From Pectobacterium fontis (lineage in GTDB: Bacteria; Pseudomonadota; Gammaproteobacteria; Enterobacterales; Enterobacteriaceae), in the NCBI RefSeq assembly GCF_000803215.1, contig NZ_JSXC01000019.1:29471-93470 (forward strand): DNA of 64,000 nt, written 5' to 3'. A model generated the notes under the pieces. The model worked only from the letters and a program-made list of their open reading frames with translations. It made no database searches and was not told the origin of the DNA. The translations under genes were made by a program, and so were the position numbers. Position 1 is the stretch's first letter; every line of letters begins with the position of its first letter. Shown here one piece after another: positions 18,474-28,320 of the stretch.

Positions 18474-19406
18474 TTAAACGGTACGGTTCAGCCAGATCAT
18501 ATATTCCGCCACGCCTTCGGCGACGGTTTTGAACGGCTTGTCATAACCTGCGGCGCGCAAGTTGGTGAGGTCGGCCTGCGTGTAGGCCTGATAGCGGCCT
18601 TTCAGCTTCTCGGGGAATTCGATGTATTCCACGCTGCCTTTTTTGTGGAAGGCGAGTGTGGCGTCGGCAATTGCCTGAAAGGATTCGGCGCGGCCTGTAC
18701 CGCAGTTGAAGATGCCGGACACCCCGTTTTGCCAGAACCACAGATTGACGGCGGCGACATCACCCACGTAGATGAAATCACGCTTGAAGTTCTCGCTACC
18801 GGAGAACAGCTTAGGGTTTTCACCCTGGTTAATCTGGTTGTTCAGATGAAAGGCGACGCTCGCCATGCTGCCTTTGTGGCCTTCGCGTGGTCCGTAGACG
18901 TTGAAATAGCGGAAGCCGCAGATCTGTGATTCCGCTTCTGGCAGAATTTCACGCACGTACTGATCGAACAGAAACTTGGAATAGCCGTAGACGTTCAGCG
19001 GCTGCTCGTACTGACGGTCTTCGATGAAGTTATCGTTGCGACCGCCATAGGTCGCGGCAGAAGAGGCATACAGGAACGGAATGCTGCGATCGAGGCAGTA
19101 GTGCAATACGTCTTTGGAATACTGATAGTTATTATCCATCATGTATTTGCCATCCCACTCGGTGGTGGAAGAGCAGGCACCTTCATGGAAGACGGCATCG
19201 ATATCGCCCAGATCGTCACCGGCAACGATGCTGGCGATGAAATCTTCTTTATCCATGTAATCGGCGATATCCAGATCGACCAGATTGGCGAATTTGGTGC
19301 CGTCTTTCAGGTTATCGACAACCAGGATGTCCCGATAGCCGATGTCATTCAGAGCTTTTACGATATTGCTGCCGATAAAACCGGCACCGCCAGTAACGAT
19401 AATCAT
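18474..19406 (-). CDS. hldD: ADP-L-glycero-D-manno-heptose 6-epimerase
   Basis: Last step of heptose precursor synthesis: epimerises ADP-D,D-heptose to the L,D form used by WaaC/F/Q. It is a short-chain dehydrogenase-type protein of 310 residues. [16 protein letters not shown] carries the GxxGxxG NADP motif, and [10 protein letters not shown] holds the catalytic Tyr/Lys pair. I placed the start at 19406, as in E. coli HldD, with AAAGGTCG upstream, rather than at an in-frame codon 45 bp earlier. Upstream, TTGCGG (19487-19492) and TATAGC (19465-19470), 16 bp apart on the minus strand, may be its promoter. Confidence 0.97.
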   Translation of the reverse strand: MIIVTGGAGFIGSNIVKALNDIGYRDILVVDNLKDGTKFANLVDLDIADYMDKEDFIASIVAGDDLGDIDAVFHEGACSSTTEWDGKYMMDNNYQYSKDVLHYCLDRSIPFLYASSAATYGGRNDNFIEDRQYEQPLNVYGYSKFLFDQYVREILPEAESQICGFRYFNVYGPREGHKGSMASVAFHLNNQINQGENPKLFSGSENFKRDFIYVGDVAAVNLWFWQNGVSGIFNCGTGRAESFQAIADATLAFHKKGSVEYIEFPEKLKGRYQAYTQADLTNLRAAGYDKPFKTVAEGVAEYMIWLNRTV

Positions 19407-19554
19407 GGGCGCGACCTTTGTTAATCTTGCTGGTGAGGCACCGCGCCCCACACTGTTTATGACCGCTATAATAGCATTTCATTTTACCGCAAGCAGCCAG
19501 AGGTTAATTTATCCCGTGTTGTCCGGCCTTTTAAGAGAGAACAGGCGTCGGAGA

Positions 19555-20502
19555 TCACGGCTGCTTGTGTACCTCGGTGTTCAAAGGGGCAACCCAGGTT
19601 TGCCAGCGCTGTTTGATAAACAGGACGGGCGCGCTTTCCTGAATGCTGCTGCTGACCAGTTTAAAGAACACATCATTCTTAACCGGTTCCGGCGGCTGCT
19701 TGACCCGACACTGCGGTATGCCGCGGAACGGGTTACGCGGTTTGGCCGGTTGCTGCGGCTGAGGTTCATACTGCCGCGTCGGCTCATTCAGCAACTGGCT
19801 CGGGCGCACCAGAACAATATCGGCATCCAGCGTGGGCAGCATCTGCTGTAAGACGCGGATGGTTGAAGGATGCGGATGTCCGATAGCGATGGCGGAACCG
19901 CTGCGGCGGGCAATTTGCACCGCACGGGTAAACTGCTTACGAATCTCGGCTTCGTTTTGCGAATCATCCAGAAAGACTTTGCGTTTGATGACTTTGACGC
20001 CTGTTCCTGCCGCAGCCTGGCTGGATTGGCTACTGCCGATGGTCATGCTATCGAGGAAATAGAGTTGATAGGCGCTGAGCGCCTGCATGACTTTTTGCAT
20101 GCCGGGCAGGCTGGCGGTCATCGCGCTGCCCATATGGTTGTTCAACCCCACGGCGTAAGGCACGTTATTAACTGACTGGCGGATGATGCGCTGAATTTCG
20201 TCGCTGCCCATGTCCGGGCGTAACGTGTCGCGCTCCAGCGGCTGCTTACTCATCGGTGCCATCGGTAGGTGAATAAGCACTTCTCGCCCTTGCTGGTGGG
20301 CCTTCGTCGCCATTTCACGGGCGTACGGTGCGTTGGGCAATACCGCGACGGAAATCGCGGTTGGCATCGCCAGAATCTGGTTCTCATTATGTGGACGATA
20401 GCCGAAATCATCGATGACGATGGAAAGCTTTCCGGCCAGCGCCAAAGGAGATAGGGCGAGCAGACCTAATGCCAATAACGGTGTTTTGGTTAAATAAGAC
20501 AA
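19555..20502 (-). CDS. yibQ: Divergent polysaccharide deacetylase family protein YibQ
   Basis: Predicted periplasmic protein of the divergent polysaccharide deacetylase family (NodB-like fold). A signal peptide ends at PLALAGK; then come KLSIVIDDFGYRPHNENQ, EVLIHLPMAP, GLNNHMGSAMT and AIAIGHPHPSTI, which carry the Asp and His residues expected to bind metal. Activity has not been established as far as I know. I prefer the TTG at 20502 because GGGAAG precedes it and it starts 2 bp after the envC stop; an earlier in-frame TTG at 20520 lacks an RBS. The C-terminal 60 residues are Pro/Gln-rich and variable. Co-transcribed with envC. Confidence 0.85.
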   Translation of the reverse strand: MSYLTKTPLLALGLLALSPLALAGKLSIVIDDFGYRPHNENQILAMPTAISVAVLPNAPYAREMATKAHQQGREVLIHLPMAPMSKQPLERDTLRPDMGSDEIQRIIRQSVNNVPYAVGLNNHMGSAMTASLPGMQKVMQALSAYQLYFLDSMTIGSSQSSQAAAGTGVKVIKRKVFLDDSQNEAEIRKQFTRAVQIARRSGSAIAIGHPHPSTIRVLQQMLPTLDADIVLVRPSQLLNEPTRQYEPQPQQPAKPRNPFRGIPQCRVKQPPEPVKNDVFFKLVSSSIQESAPVLFIKQRWQTWVAPLNTEVHKQP

Positions 20503-20504
20503 GG

Positions 20505-21806
20505 CTATCTTCCCAGCCAAGGTTGTGGATTGACCGCCTGACCCTGACGACGGATTTCGAAATACAGTCCAGGCTGGCTTTGTCCACCGCTGGTGCCGAC
20601 CAGTGCAATAGATTGACCCGCCTTAACCTGAGCGCCAACGGCAACCAAGGCACTTTGGTTATAGCCGTACAGGCTCATGTCGCCTTTACCATGCTGCACA
20701 ACGACAACCAGCCCGTAGCCCTGTAGCCAGTCGGCCATCAGTACGGTGCCGTCGGCGATAGCTTTCACTTCCGTGCCTTCCGGTGCGGTAATCACCATGC
20801 CTTTCCAGCGTAGTTCGCCCTGTAGCGGCTCGCCGAAGCGGTGCTCGATGCGGCCGTTAACGGGCCAGATAGCCTGACCTGATGGTCGGCCTAAACCGCC
20901 AGTACGCGCCATGAGTGAACGCTCACCTTCAGTCGGTTTATAACTGCTGCCGCTGCGTTTGGCCTGTTCTTCTTTAGCGCGAACCTTGGCGACCTCGCGC
21001 GCTTCCCGTTCGGCGCGCGCTTTGGCCTCTCGCTCGGCGCGAGCGATCTGATCGCGCAATCGAGTTTCATTCTGGCGCAGTTCCGTCAACTGCTGCCGAT
21101 CTTTTTCCAGCGAGCTTTCCAGCGTCGACAGCGTTTTCTTCCGATCGGTCTGCGCCTGCTCCAGCGTTTGCTGTTGTTGCTGTTGATCACTTAACAACGT
21201 TTTTTGCTGCGTCTGTTTTTGTTCTAACTGACGCCGTTGAGCGGCCAGTTCCACGCGGGTTTGGTGCAATTCGTTGATGGATTTCTGCCGCGCCTCGTTC
21301 AGGTAGCCGAAGTACGCGAGGATGCGCTCGTTGCGCTGGCTTTCTTCTCCGCTCAGCATGAGTTGCAACGCGCTGTGCTGACCTTGCCGGAAAGCCGCAT
21401 CAAGCTGTCGAGAAAGGAGAGATTGTTGTTTGTCCTGCTGAGATTGCAGCTTGGCGATAGAGGTGCCGAGACTGGTTAATTCTTTATTTAGCGTGGACAG
21501 CGTATTGCGCGTTTCATGCAGTTGACGACTCGCCTGAGAAATGGACTGTTCCTGCTTTTTCAACTGCTGAACTAAAGCACTGCGCTGCTTTTGCTGCTCT
21601 TGAACGCTTTTTTCTTTCGCGGCGATATCTTGTTGCAGGGTCTTAAGCTGTGCCTGATTGTCTTCCGCCTGGCCGAGTGCGGGCAACAGCAGAACGCCAA
21701 CGCAGAGCGCGCTGACGCAGCGGGTGAGCAGTCTTTGTAATGCGGATAAATGGCGATCGGCGCTACATGCTACTCGACTCTGTACAAATAACGCGTTTTT
21801 ACTCAT
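20505..21806 (-). CDS. envC: Murein hydrolase activator EnvC
   Basis: Periplasmic division factor that activates the amidases AmiA and AmiB at the septum under FtsEX control. The 433-residue protein has an N-terminal export signal (hydrophobic stretch about residues 31-46, ending GQAED), a long coiled coil (about 50-280), an Ala/Arg/Glu-rich linker, and a C-terminal LytM domain (about 310-433). In LytM, WLQGYGLVVVVQHGKGDMSLYG and SQPGLYFEIRR show the degenerate zinc site typical of EnvC. In E. coli gpmM precedes envC; here no gpmM is present and the gene is divergent from yibN. Confidence 0.96.
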   Translation of the reverse strand: MSKNALFVQSRVACSADRHLSALQRLLTRCVSALCVGVLLLPALGQAEDNQAQLKTLQQDIAAKEKSVQEQQKQRSALVQQLKKQEQSISQASRQLHETRNTLSTLNKELTSLGTSIAKLQSQQDKQQSLLSRQLDAAFRQGQHSALQLMLSGEESQRNERILAYFGYLNEARQKSINELHQTRVELAAQRRQLEQKQTQQKTLLSDQQQQQQTLEQAQTDRKKTLSTLESSLEKDRQQLTELRQNETRLRDQIARAEREAKARAEREAREVAKVRAKEEQAKRSGSSYKPTEGERSLMARTGGLGRPSGQAIWPVNGRIEHRFGEPLQGELRWKGMVITAPEGTEVKAIADGTVLMADWLQGYGLVVVVQHGKGDMSLYGYNQSALVAVGAQVKAGQSIALVGTSGGQSQPGLYFEIRRQGQAVNPQPWLGR

Positions 21807-22177
21807 AGCGGTGAATTATTCCACGATGAACAGCAGCTTACCAGTTGTCTCTTGTCTGATTTCTATTTCCAGACGTGACAAGCATGGCACAAAGACAGGC
21901 ATCTATGCGTATCAATCGTAGATAAATGGAAAGCTCTGCGCATAAAATGGTGAAATGGCGTCATTTAGCTCGCTATTTGCTGCGGTCTGCTACCTCTGGC
22001 TAGCGCTCGCGCTGGCCTTTGTTGGAGTGCGTCAAGCATTTACCCTGGAAATTTGGGTATCGCGCCGCAGATTCGATACGCTATGTTGGCTTACTGGCTG
22101 TAATTGCCGTATCGCGCAGGTATACTCAGTGACCTTATATTTTTGTTGCTTAACTGATCCGGGAGCCGTTACACCCC
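21807..22177. other. Divergent envC/yibN intergenic region
   Basis: These 371 bp separate two divergent genes and should hold both promoters. On the plus strand TATACT at 22121-22126 is a fair -10 box for yibN, with a weak -35. No intact gene was found; an 82-codon frame at 21955-22203 was judged spurious. The gpmM gene, found next to envC in E. coli, is not here. Confidence 0.6.
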
Positions 22178-22609
22178 ATGCAAGAGATTATGCCATTCGT
22201 TAGCAAGCACCCTATTTTGAGCATCGCCTGGGTTGCGCTGTTGGTTGCGGTAATTGTACTTACTGTGAAGAGTAAACTGTCGAACGTGAAAGAAGTGGTT
22301 CGCGGTGAAGCGATCCGACTGATTAATAAAGAAGATGCTGTCGTCGTTGATATCCGCAACCGTGACGACTATCGCCGTGGCCATATTGCCAGCGCATTTA
22401 ACCTGTTGCCGAACGACATCAAAAACGGCAGCGTAGGTGAACTTGAAAAACATAAGTCACAGCCGATTATTGTGGTATGCGCCAACGGCCTCTCCTCGCG
22501 TGAAGCGGCCGAGAATTTGCATAAAGCAGGCTTTGAGCGTGTGCAGGTGCTGAAAGATGGGTTGGCTGGTTGGAGTGGTGAGAATCTGCCTTTAGTGCGC
22601 GGCAAATAA
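22178..22609 (+). CDS. yibN: Rhodanese-like membrane protein YibN
   Basis: Protein of 143 residues with an N-terminal transmembrane segment (about residues 12-28, [17 protein letters not shown]) and a cytosolic rhodanese domain (about 40-140). The active-site loop is [11 protein letters not shown], with the sulfur-carrying Cys near residue 107. [13 protein letters not shown] is the conserved front motif. The exact role is not known; its neighbours in enterobacteria are grxC and secB. Here secB follows after 208 bp, with grxC missing. Confidence 0.92.
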   Translation: MQEIMPFVSKHPILSIAWVALLVAVIVLTVKSKLSNVKEVVRGEAIRLINKEDAVVVDIRNRDDYRRGHIASAFNLLPNDIKNGSVGELEKHKSQPIIVVCANGLSSREAAENLHKAGFERVQVLKDGLAGWSGENLPLVRGK

Positions 22610-22700
22610 CGCGGTTTGTGGTAAAACTATCCGCATTGTGCCATCCGCAGTGAACATGGCAACGATGTGGCAGGATAACCGACGGGCTGATTGCAGAACC

Positions 22701-22734
22701 ACGGTGATTACAGTATGACCGTGATTACCGTACG
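22701..22734. repeat. Imperfect 17-bp tandem repeat between yibN and secB
   Basis: ACGGTGATTACAGTATG (22701-22717) is followed directly by ACCGTGATTACCGTACG (22718-22734), differing at three positions. It lies where grxC sits in E. coli. Function unknown; it may be a scar of that gene's loss. Confidence 0.55.
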
Positions 22735-22752
22735 GCAATGACCGAAATGTGC

Positions 22753-22787
22753 TGACGTCTGCCTACTGATGACGACGGAAGACGTCA
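22753..22787 (+). promoter_or_regulatory. Hairpin in the secB leader
   Basis: TGACGTCTGCC at 22753-22763 pairs with GGAAGACGTCA at 22777-22787, giving an 11-bp stem with one mismatch and a 13-nt loop, ending 30 bp before secB. No T-run follows, so a terminator is unlikely. It may be a processing or translation-control structure. Confidence 0.45.
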
Positions 22788-22817
22788 AGAAAATCTAACA
22801 AAAGGGTATTACTTAAC

Positions 22818-23288
22818 ATGTCTGAACAAAACAACACAGAAATGGCTTTCCAAATCCAGCGTATCTACACCAAAGATATCTCTTTTGAAGCGCCGAATGC
22901 GCCTCAGGTGTTCCAGCAGGAATGGCAACCGGAAGTCAAATTGGATCTGGATACCGCCTCCAGCCAACTGGCTGACGACATCTATGAAGTCGTACTGCGT
23001 GTGACCGTAACGGCTTCTTTGGGTGAAGAAACTGCATTTCTGTGTGAAGTTCAGCAAGGTGGTATCTTCACCGTTGGCGGTATCGAAGGGACTCAACTGG
23101 CGCACTGCCTGGGTGCTTATTGCCCGAACATTCTGTTCCCTTATGCGCGTGAGTGCATCACCAGCCTGGTTTCTCGCGGTACTTTCCCGCAGTTGAACCT
23201 GGCGCCGGTTAACTTTGATGCGCTGTTTATGAACTACCTACAGCAGCAGACCGAAGGTGAAGGCGCTGCGCAGCACCAGGATGCCTGA
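22818..23288 (+). CDS. secB: Protein-export chaperone SecB
   Basis: Homotetrameric cytosolic chaperone that keeps preproteins unfolded and hands them to SecA. The 156-residue protein matches E. coli SecB throughout: [19 protein letters not shown] at the front, [20 protein letters not shown] in the middle, and the acidic region needed for SecA binding. The stop overlaps the gpsA start (TGATG), so secB-gpsA is translationally coupled. Confidence 0.98.
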   Translation: MSEQNNTEMAFQIQRIYTKDISFEAPNAPQVFQQEWQPEVKLDLDTASSQLADDIYEVVLRVTVTASLGEETAFLCEVQQGGIFTVGGIEGTQLAHCLGAYCPNILFPYARECITSLVSRGTFPQLNLAPVNFDALFMNYLQQQTEGEGAAQHQDA

Positions 23289-24304
23289 TGAACGCGTCTG
23301 ACGCTTCCATGACCGTCATCGGTGCCGGTTCATACGGCACCGCGTTAGCCATTACGCTGGCGCGTAATGGCCATCGGGTTGTGCTGTGGGGCCACAACTC
23401 TGCTCACATTCAGGTGTTACAGGCCGCTCGCTGCAATCAGGCTTTTCTGCCGGATGTGCCTTTCCCCGATTCGTTACAGTTGGAAACCGATCTGGAACGA
23501 GCGCTTGCCGCCAGCAGAAACGTGCTGGTTGTGGTGCCGAGCCACGTATTCGGTGATGTATTGCGTCAGTTGAAACCGCATTTACGCGCCGATACGCGTA
23601 TCGTGTGGGCGACCAAAGGGCTGGAAGCGGAAACGGGTCGCTTGTTGCAGGATGTCGCACGCGAAGCGTTGGGCGAAACCATCCCGCTTGCGGTGGTGTC
23701 TGGCCCGACATTTGCCAAAGAATTGGCGGCTGGCATGCCGACGGCGATTGCGCTGGCATCAACGGACAGTGAATTTGCTGACGATCTGCAACAGTTACTG
23801 CATTGCGGGAAGAGTTTCCGTGTCTACAGCAACCTGGATTTTATCGGCGTGCAACTCGGTGGGGCGGTGAAGAACGTCATTGCTATCGGCGCGGGTATGT
23901 CAGACGGCATTGGGTTTGGTGCCAATGCTCGTACTGCCTTGATCACCCGAGGGCTGGCGGAAATGACCCGACTTGGCACGGCGCTGGGTGCGGATCCTAC
24001 CACCTTCATGGGGATGGCGGGGCTTGGCGATCTGGTGCTGACCTGTACTGATAATCAGTCCCGTAACCGGCGCTTTGGTATGATGCTAGGGCAGGGAATG
24101 GATGTGCAAAGCGCACAAGATAGCATTGGTCAGGTTGTTGAAGGATACCGTAATACGAAAGAGGTGCTGGCATTAGCGCAGCGCTACGGCGTTGAGATGC
24201 CGATTACCGAGCAACTCTGGCAGGTGTTGTATTGTGGGAAAGATGCCCGAGAGGCGGCGCTGAGCCTGCTGGGTCGCACGCGTAAAGACGAAACCAAGTT
24301 ATAA
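23288..24304 (+). CDS. gpsA: Glycerol-3-phosphate dehydrogenase [NAD(P)+]
   Basis: Makes sn-glycerol 3-phosphate from dihydroxyacetone phosphate for phospholipid synthesis. The 338-residue protein has the dinucleotide-binding motif [12 protein letters not shown] near residues 10-21 and the catalytic Lys in [15 protein letters not shown] near 190-205, with the substrate-site TRGLAEM and [14 protein letters not shown] following. The stop of secB overlaps its ATG. cysE follows after 137 bp. Confidence 0.98.
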   Translation: MNASDASMTVIGAGSYGTALAITLARNGHRVVLWGHNSAHIQVLQAARCNQAFLPDVPFPDSLQLETDLERALAASRNVLVVVPSHVFGDVLRQLKPHLRADTRIVWATKGLEAETGRLLQDVAREALGETIPLAVVSGPTFAKELAAGMPTAIALASTDSEFADDLQQLLHCGKSFRVYSNLDFIGVQLGGAVKNVIAIGAGMSDGIGFGANARTALITRGLAEMTRLGTALGADPTTFMGMAGLGDLVLTCTDNQSRNRRFGMMLGQGMDVQSAQDSIGQVVEGYRNTKEVLALAQRYGVEMPITEQLWQVLYCGKDAREAALSLLGRTRKDETKL

Positions 24305-24441
24305 AACACGTCGTTCCATGCTGGGCTTCCTAATCCTGAAAGCTCATAGTATCTTCATTTTCTTGTATGCGAACGGTGGTGCTAATAAGCATGCCGTTTG
24401 AGAACAGATGTACGTTGTGTGGTATCTCGGAGAGTAAGGCA

Positions 24442-25263
24442 ATGTCGACAGAAGAACTGGAACTGGTCTGGACCAATATCAAGGCAGAAGCGCGTAGTCT
24501 TGCTGATTGTGAACCAATGCTGGCCAGCTTTTTTCATGCCACGTTGCTGAAACACGAGAATCTGGGTAGCGCATTGAGCTACATGCTGGCGAATAAGCTA
24601 GCCAATTCTATTATGCCCGCGATCGCCATTCGTGAGGTGGTGGAAGAGGCCTACCGCGCCGATCCGCAGATGATTGTCTCGGCGGCGCGTGATATTCAGG
24701 CTGTCTGCCTGCGCGATCCGGCAGTGGATAAATACTCGACGCCGTTGCTCTACCTGAAAGGATTTCATGCATTACAGGCTTATCGCATCGGACACTGGCT
24801 TTGGTCACGGGATCGCAAAGCGCTGGCGGTCTATTTTCAAAATCAAATCTCGATTTCTTTCGGTGTCGATATTCACCCAGCAGCGAGAATCGGCTGTGGG
24901 ATCATGCTCGATCACGCAACGGGTATCGTGATTGGCGAAACGGCTGTGGTTGAAAATGATGTCTCCATTTTGCAATCCGTTACGTTGGGCGGTACGGGAA
25001 AAACCAGCGGTGATCGTCATCCTAAAATTCGTGAAGGTGTGATGATTGGTGCCGGCGCTAAAATTTTGGGGAATATTGAAGTCGGCTGTGGCGCGAAAAT
25101 TGGCGCAGGTTCTGTCGTGCTGCAATCAGTTCCACCTCATACGACGGCGGCAGGGGTTCCGGCTCGTATCGTCGGTCGCCCGGAGAGTGATAAACCCGCG
25201 ATGGATATGGATCAGTATTTCAACGGCATCAACCGTGGCTTTGAATACGGTGATGGTATTTAG
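24442..25263 (+). CDS. cysE: Serine O-acetyltransferase
   Basis: First committed step of cysteine synthesis: serine plus acetyl-CoA gives O-acetylserine. The protein has 273 residues, as in E. coli. An N-terminal helical domain is followed by the left-handed beta-helix, with DIHPAARIGCGIMLDHATGIV holding the catalytic Asp and His, then VTLGGTGKTSGDRHPKI. The C-terminal tail ends in the conserved Ile (GFEYGDGI), needed for binding CysK. I chose the ATG at 24442 with AAGG upstream; an in-frame ATG 75 bp earlier lacks family support. An intrinsic terminator follows. Confidence 0.97.
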   Translation: MSTEELELVWTNIKAEARSLADCEPMLASFFHATLLKHENLGSALSYMLANKLANSIMPAIAIREVVEEAYRADPQMIVSAARDIQAVCLRDPAVDKYSTPLLYLKGFHALQAYRIGHWLWSRDRKALAVYFQNQISISFGVDIHPAARIGCGIMLDHATGIVIGETAVVENDVSILQSVTLGGTGKTSGDRHPKIREGVMIGAGAKILGNIEVGCGAKIGAGSVVLQSVPPHTTAAGVPARIVGRPESDKPAMDMDQYFNGINRGFEYGDGI

Positions 25264-25327
25264 CTTTACGGCGTAGCGTAGTCGATTACGGTTTCTTACT
25301 ATCTGGAATAGATTGCCAGCAGCATAT

Positions 25328-25355
25328 AAACCACCGATAAATAAGGTGGTTTTTT
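25328..25355 (+). terminator. Intrinsic terminator after cysE
   Basis: AACCACC at 25329-25335 pairs with GGTGGTT at 25345-25351, with a 9-nt loop, followed by a run of T. Confidence 0.85.
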
Positions 25356-25569
25356 GCTATTTCTGCTAAGAAACATCTGAAAGCAACGCTGATTTCACTA
25401 TCTATTTAAGCAAAGTTGCAACTGCTCCCTTCATAATAGGCCGCTTTAGTCTACCGCCTATATAGGCAGATTGCGTAAGTTGCACTATATATTTTGGTAA
25501 CGACCAAGAATAGCCTTGTTGGATTACTTTTTTTGAATGGAATCGTGACGCTGTTACAGAGAACCTTAT
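25356..25569. promoter_or_regulatory. pagP upstream region with two palindromes
   Basis: This stretch before pagP contains two perfect palindromes: AGTTGCAACT at 25414-25423 and GCCTATATAGGC at 25456-25467. Either could be an operator. I found no convincing PhoP box (tandem GTTTA-type repeats), although pagP is PhoP-controlled in Salmonella and E. coli. No gene is visible. Confidence 0.4.
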
Positions 25570-26223
25570 ATGTATTTGAAGCGAACTTTAATCACATTGA
25601 GTTTGATTACACTACCCGTTGTTCCTTTTTTGAGCTACGCAGCAGAAAGCATAAATAATGCAGGGACAAATAATTCGAATAGCACGGTGAACCTTGCCCC
25701 TATAGCGGTTGCTTCCAATGATCCGGCATCGGATAAGCAGAGTGAAAGCTGGTGGCAGAGAAGTAAAAATAACTTGTCTACCACCTGGAATTCGCCGCAG
25801 AGCCACGATATTTATATCCCGGCAATCACCTGGCATAACCGCTGGACATACGATAAAGAAAAAACGGACAAGTATAACGAAAAACCGTGGGGCGCGGGCT
25901 ATGGTGTTTCCCGTCTGGATAAGGATGGGGATTGGCACGGGCTTTATATTATGGCTTTTAAGGATTCCTTTAATAAATGGGAACCTATCGGTGGCTACGG
26001 TTATGAAAAGCGTTGGCGACCCACCAGCGATCAAGATTTTCAACTGGGTCTGGGTTTCACGGCTGGCGTAACAATGCGTGATAACTGGAACTATATTCCA
26101 ATCCCTGTTCTATTGCCTTTGGCATCAATCAGTTATGGCCAGCTCTCTTTCCAGGCGACTTACATTCCCGGAACATACAATAATGGTAATGTTTTCTTTG
26201 CCTGGTTCAGATGGCAGATTTAA
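25570..26223 (+). CDS. pagP: Lipid A palmitoyltransferase PagP
   Basis: Outer-membrane eight-strand beta-barrel enzyme that transfers palmitate from phospholipid to lipid A, giving resistance to cationic antimicrobial peptides. The 217-residue protein has a signal peptide ending at LSYAAES. The catalytic His is in [11 protein letters not shown] and the Asp-Ser pair in [10 protein letters not shown], matching His33, Asp76 and Ser77 of E. coli Pag[19 protein letters not shown] and [17 protein letters not shown] are hallmark strands. A Ser/Asn-rich stretch of about 30 residues between signal and barrel is absent from the E. coli protein. It sits between cysE and bioP, with a terminator after it. 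Confidence 0.96.
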   Translation: MYLKRTLITLSLITLPVVPFLSYAAESINNAGTNNSNSTVNLAPIAVASNDPASDKQSESWWQRSKNNLSTTWNSPQSHDIYIPAITWHNRWTYDKEKTDKYNEKPWGAGYGVSRLDKDGDWHGLYIMAFKDSFNKWEPIGGYGYEKRWRPTSDQDFQLGLGFTAGVTMRDNWNYIPIPVLLPLASISYGQLSFQATYIPGTYNNGNVFFAWFRWQI

Positions 26224-26236
26224 TCCTTGAGTCATT

Positions 26237-26277
26237 CAGCTTCTTTTATTTGACAAAAAAGAGGCTGTTATTTTTTC
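26237..26277 (+). terminator. Intrinsic terminator after pagP
   Basis: CAGCTTCTTTT (26237-26247) pairs with AAAAGAGGCTG (26257-26267), with one G-T pair, and a T-rich tract follows. Confidence 0.7.
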
Positions 26278-26475
26278 TGCAAAGCGTCGTAGGCAGCGAA
26301 TATATTTAACGCACGCCACTGTGTTATTGATAAAGATTATTTAATGTCATGCCTTCTCGGGGTTGCGTGTATTTCCTGTTTGTCTTTTTTTTGCCCTCAT
26401 GTAAACCATGTTGATGAAAACTCATTCAGTCATCTCCGCTACAATAGCGCTACTTTTTCTTAAGCGGATGCTGTT

Positions 26476-27330
26476 GTGCCATTACTTACTATCACCACTA
26501 TTTTGTGGGCATTTTCATTCAGCCTGATTGGCGAATATCTGGCGGGTCAGGTTGATAGCTGGTTTTCTGCGATGTTCCGTCTGACGGCCGCGGCAGTGGT
26601 ATTTTTGCCGTTCTTACGTTTTCGGGGCTATGCGCCACGCGTCATTTCCTTGTATATGTTAGTGGGTGCTTGCCAACTCGGTATCATGTACCTGTTCGTG
26701 TTCCAGGCTTACCTGTACCTGACCGTACCGGAGTTTTTACTCTTTACGGTGATGACGCCGCTGTACGTGACGCTGATTTACGATCTGCTTGCCCGGCAGC
26801 GTTTACGCTGGGGCTATGCCATGAGTGCGTTGCTGGCGGTATTTGGTGCGGCGGTGATCCACTATCACGGCGTCAGTGAACATTTCTGGTGGGGATTCCT
26901 GCTGGTGCAGGTGGCTAACGTGTGCTTTGCGGCAGGTCAGGTTGGCTATAAGCGCCTGATGGAGCTTCATCCTGTGCCGCAGCATTGCGCATTTTCCTGG
27001 TTCTATCTGGGCGCTGCGATTGTGACGATAGCGGCGTGGTTGCTCTTCGGCAATCTGGATAAGTTACCGACCACCACCTTGCAGTGGGGGGTGTTGCTGT
27101 GGCTGGGGATTGGCGCTTCCGGCCTGGGCTATTTTATGTGGAACTACGGCGCAACTCAGGTGGATGCCGGAACACTTAGCATAATGAATAATTTCCATGT
27201 GCCGGCGGGGCTTTTGGTCAACTTTGCTATCTGGCACAAAACGCCAGACTGGCTGAGCTTTATTGTGGGGACGATAATTATTACGTCCTCACTGTGGGTA
27301 CACCAGCGTTGGGTCGTGAAGCGTCCTTGA
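26476..27330 (+). CDS. bioP: EamA-type transporter, biotin transporter BioP (YigM)
   Basis: Inner-membrane carrier of 284 residues with ten hydrophobic segments in two EamA repeats. Its sequence follows E. coli YigM closely: [19 protein letters not shown], then [18 protein letters not shown] and [21 protein letters not shown]. YigM has been reported as a high-affinity biotin importer in E. coli. The start is GTG at 26476. The last 50 bp overlap the convergent metR gene. Location next to metR-metE is the same as in E. coli. Confidence 0.88.
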   Translation: MPLLTITTILWAFSFSLIGEYLAGQVDSWFSAMFRLTAAAVVFLPFLRFRGYAPRVISLYMLVGACQLGIMYLFVFQAYLYLTVPEFLLFTVMTPLYVTLIYDLLARQRLRWGYAMSALLAVFGAAVIHYHGVSEHFWWGFLLVQVANVCFAAGQVGYKRLMELHPVPQHCAFSWFYLGAAIVTIAAWLLFGNLDKLPTTTLQWGVLLWLGIGASGLGYFMWNYGATQVDAGTLSIMNNFHVPAGLLVNFAIWHKTPDWLSFIVGTIIITSSLWVHQRWVVKRP

Positions 27331-28216
27331 CAAAGGGTAAGTGCTCACAAGCGTGCTGACGCGCCGAACGAATAAATGCATCAATCACCGGTTGGCGCTG
27401 CTCTCCATCGCGAACGGCAGCGTACAACCGGCTCCACAGCCCCTCGCCCAGTGATTTGGTCATAATCAGCCCCTGACGTTCAAAGCTTTCCACCACCCAG
27501 TGCGGTAACGCGGCAATGCCCATACGGGCGGCGACCATCTGAATCAACAGCAGCGTATTATCCACGCTTTTCAACGTAGGGCTAATGCCCGCAGGCTGTA
27601 AAAAGTGGCGCCAGACATCCAGCCGTTGCCGCTGTACCGGATAGATCATCAGGGTTTCGGTGGTGAAATCCTCCGGTTCGATTTTCTCTTTTCCCGCCAG
27701 CGGATGGTCGGGAGCCAATACCAGCCTGACTTCAAAATCAAACAGCGGTGAATAGTGCAGGCCGCTGCGCGGCATGATGTCGGAGGTCATGACCAGATCC
27801 AATTCACCTTGCTGGAGTGCTGGCTGAGGGTCGAATGTGACGCCCGATTTAAAATCCATCACCACCTGCGGCCAGTGGTGATGGAACTCGTCCAGCGCAG
27901 GCGTCAGCCACTGAATACAGCTATGACACTCGATAGCCAGGCGCAGCGTGGTTTGGTGCGGCTCATGACAGGCCTGCAATGCCTGCTGGATTTGCGGCAA
28001 CACCTGTTCTGCCAACTGCAACAGAATTTCTCCCTGAGGCGTAAAGCGTAGCGGCTGGCTTTTACGCACGAATAGCCTGAACCCAAGACGCTGCTCCAGA
28101 TCGCTGAACTGATGGGACAACGCGGATTGAGTTTGGTGAAGTGCAGCGGCAGCGGCGGCTAACGATCCGGTATTGCGCAGTGCTTGCAGCGTTCGCAGGT
28201 GTTTGAATTCGATCAT
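27281..28216 (-). CDS. metR: LysR-type regulator of methionine genes
   Basis: Homocysteine-responsive activator of metE and other methionine genes. The 311-residue protein has the N-terminal winged helix-turn-helix (residues about 1-62, [34 protein letters not shown]) and a LysR effector domain (about 88-295). It is divergent from metE across a 104-bp control region, the standard layout. Its 3' end overlaps bioP on the other strand by 50 bp. Confidence 0.96.
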   Translation of the reverse strand: MIEFKHLRTLQALRNTGSLAAAAAALHQTQSALSHQFSDLEQRLGFRLFVRKSQPLRFTPQGEILLQLAEQVLPQIQQALQACHEPHQTTLRLAIECHSCIQWLTPALDEFHHHWPQVVMDFKSGVTFDPQPALQQGELDLVMTSDIMPRSGLHYSPLFDFEVRLVLAPDHPLAGKEKIEPEDFTTETLMIYPVQRQRLDVWRHFLQPAGISPTLKSVDNTLLLIQMVAARMGIAALPHWVVESFERQGLIMTKSLGEGLWSRLYAAVRDGEQRQPVIDAFIRSARQHACEHLPFVKDASRPNAGVPTVRT

Positions 28217-28320
28217 GAGAGTCCTTCACAGTGACAGTGAATAAATTGCGCTTGTGGTGACTACACTACCTGCGGATTATGGAGGTGTAAACATCTGGAC
28301 GGCTAAATGAGGAATTAACG
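28217..28320. promoter_or_regulatory. metR/metE divergent control region
   Basis: The 104 bp between metR and metE must hold both promoters and the MetR and MetJ sites known in E. coli. TTCAC (28225-28229) and GTGAA (28237-28241) form an inverted repeat, and TGAATAAATT at 28239 is a half match to the MetR consensus. No clear tandem MetJ box is visible; exact sites are not assigned. Confidence 0.5.

Noticed and set aside
19365..19380. Second sigma-28-like GCCGATAA
   Set aside because: It is inside hldD coding sequence, with no matching -35 and no gene starting downstream in that direction.
21955..22203. 82-codon hydrophobic frame upstream of yibN
   Set aside because: It has no good RBS and runs into the yibN start; the end of the peptide has no protein-like composition.
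22753..22787. MetJ operator before secB
   Set aside because: The arms contain GACGTC, similar to a met box, but the two copies are 24 bp apart rather than adjacent 8-mers, and secB is not a methionine gene.
25356..25569. PhoP box for pagP
   Set aside because: No pair of GTTTA-type hexamers with 5-bp spacing was found on either strand.
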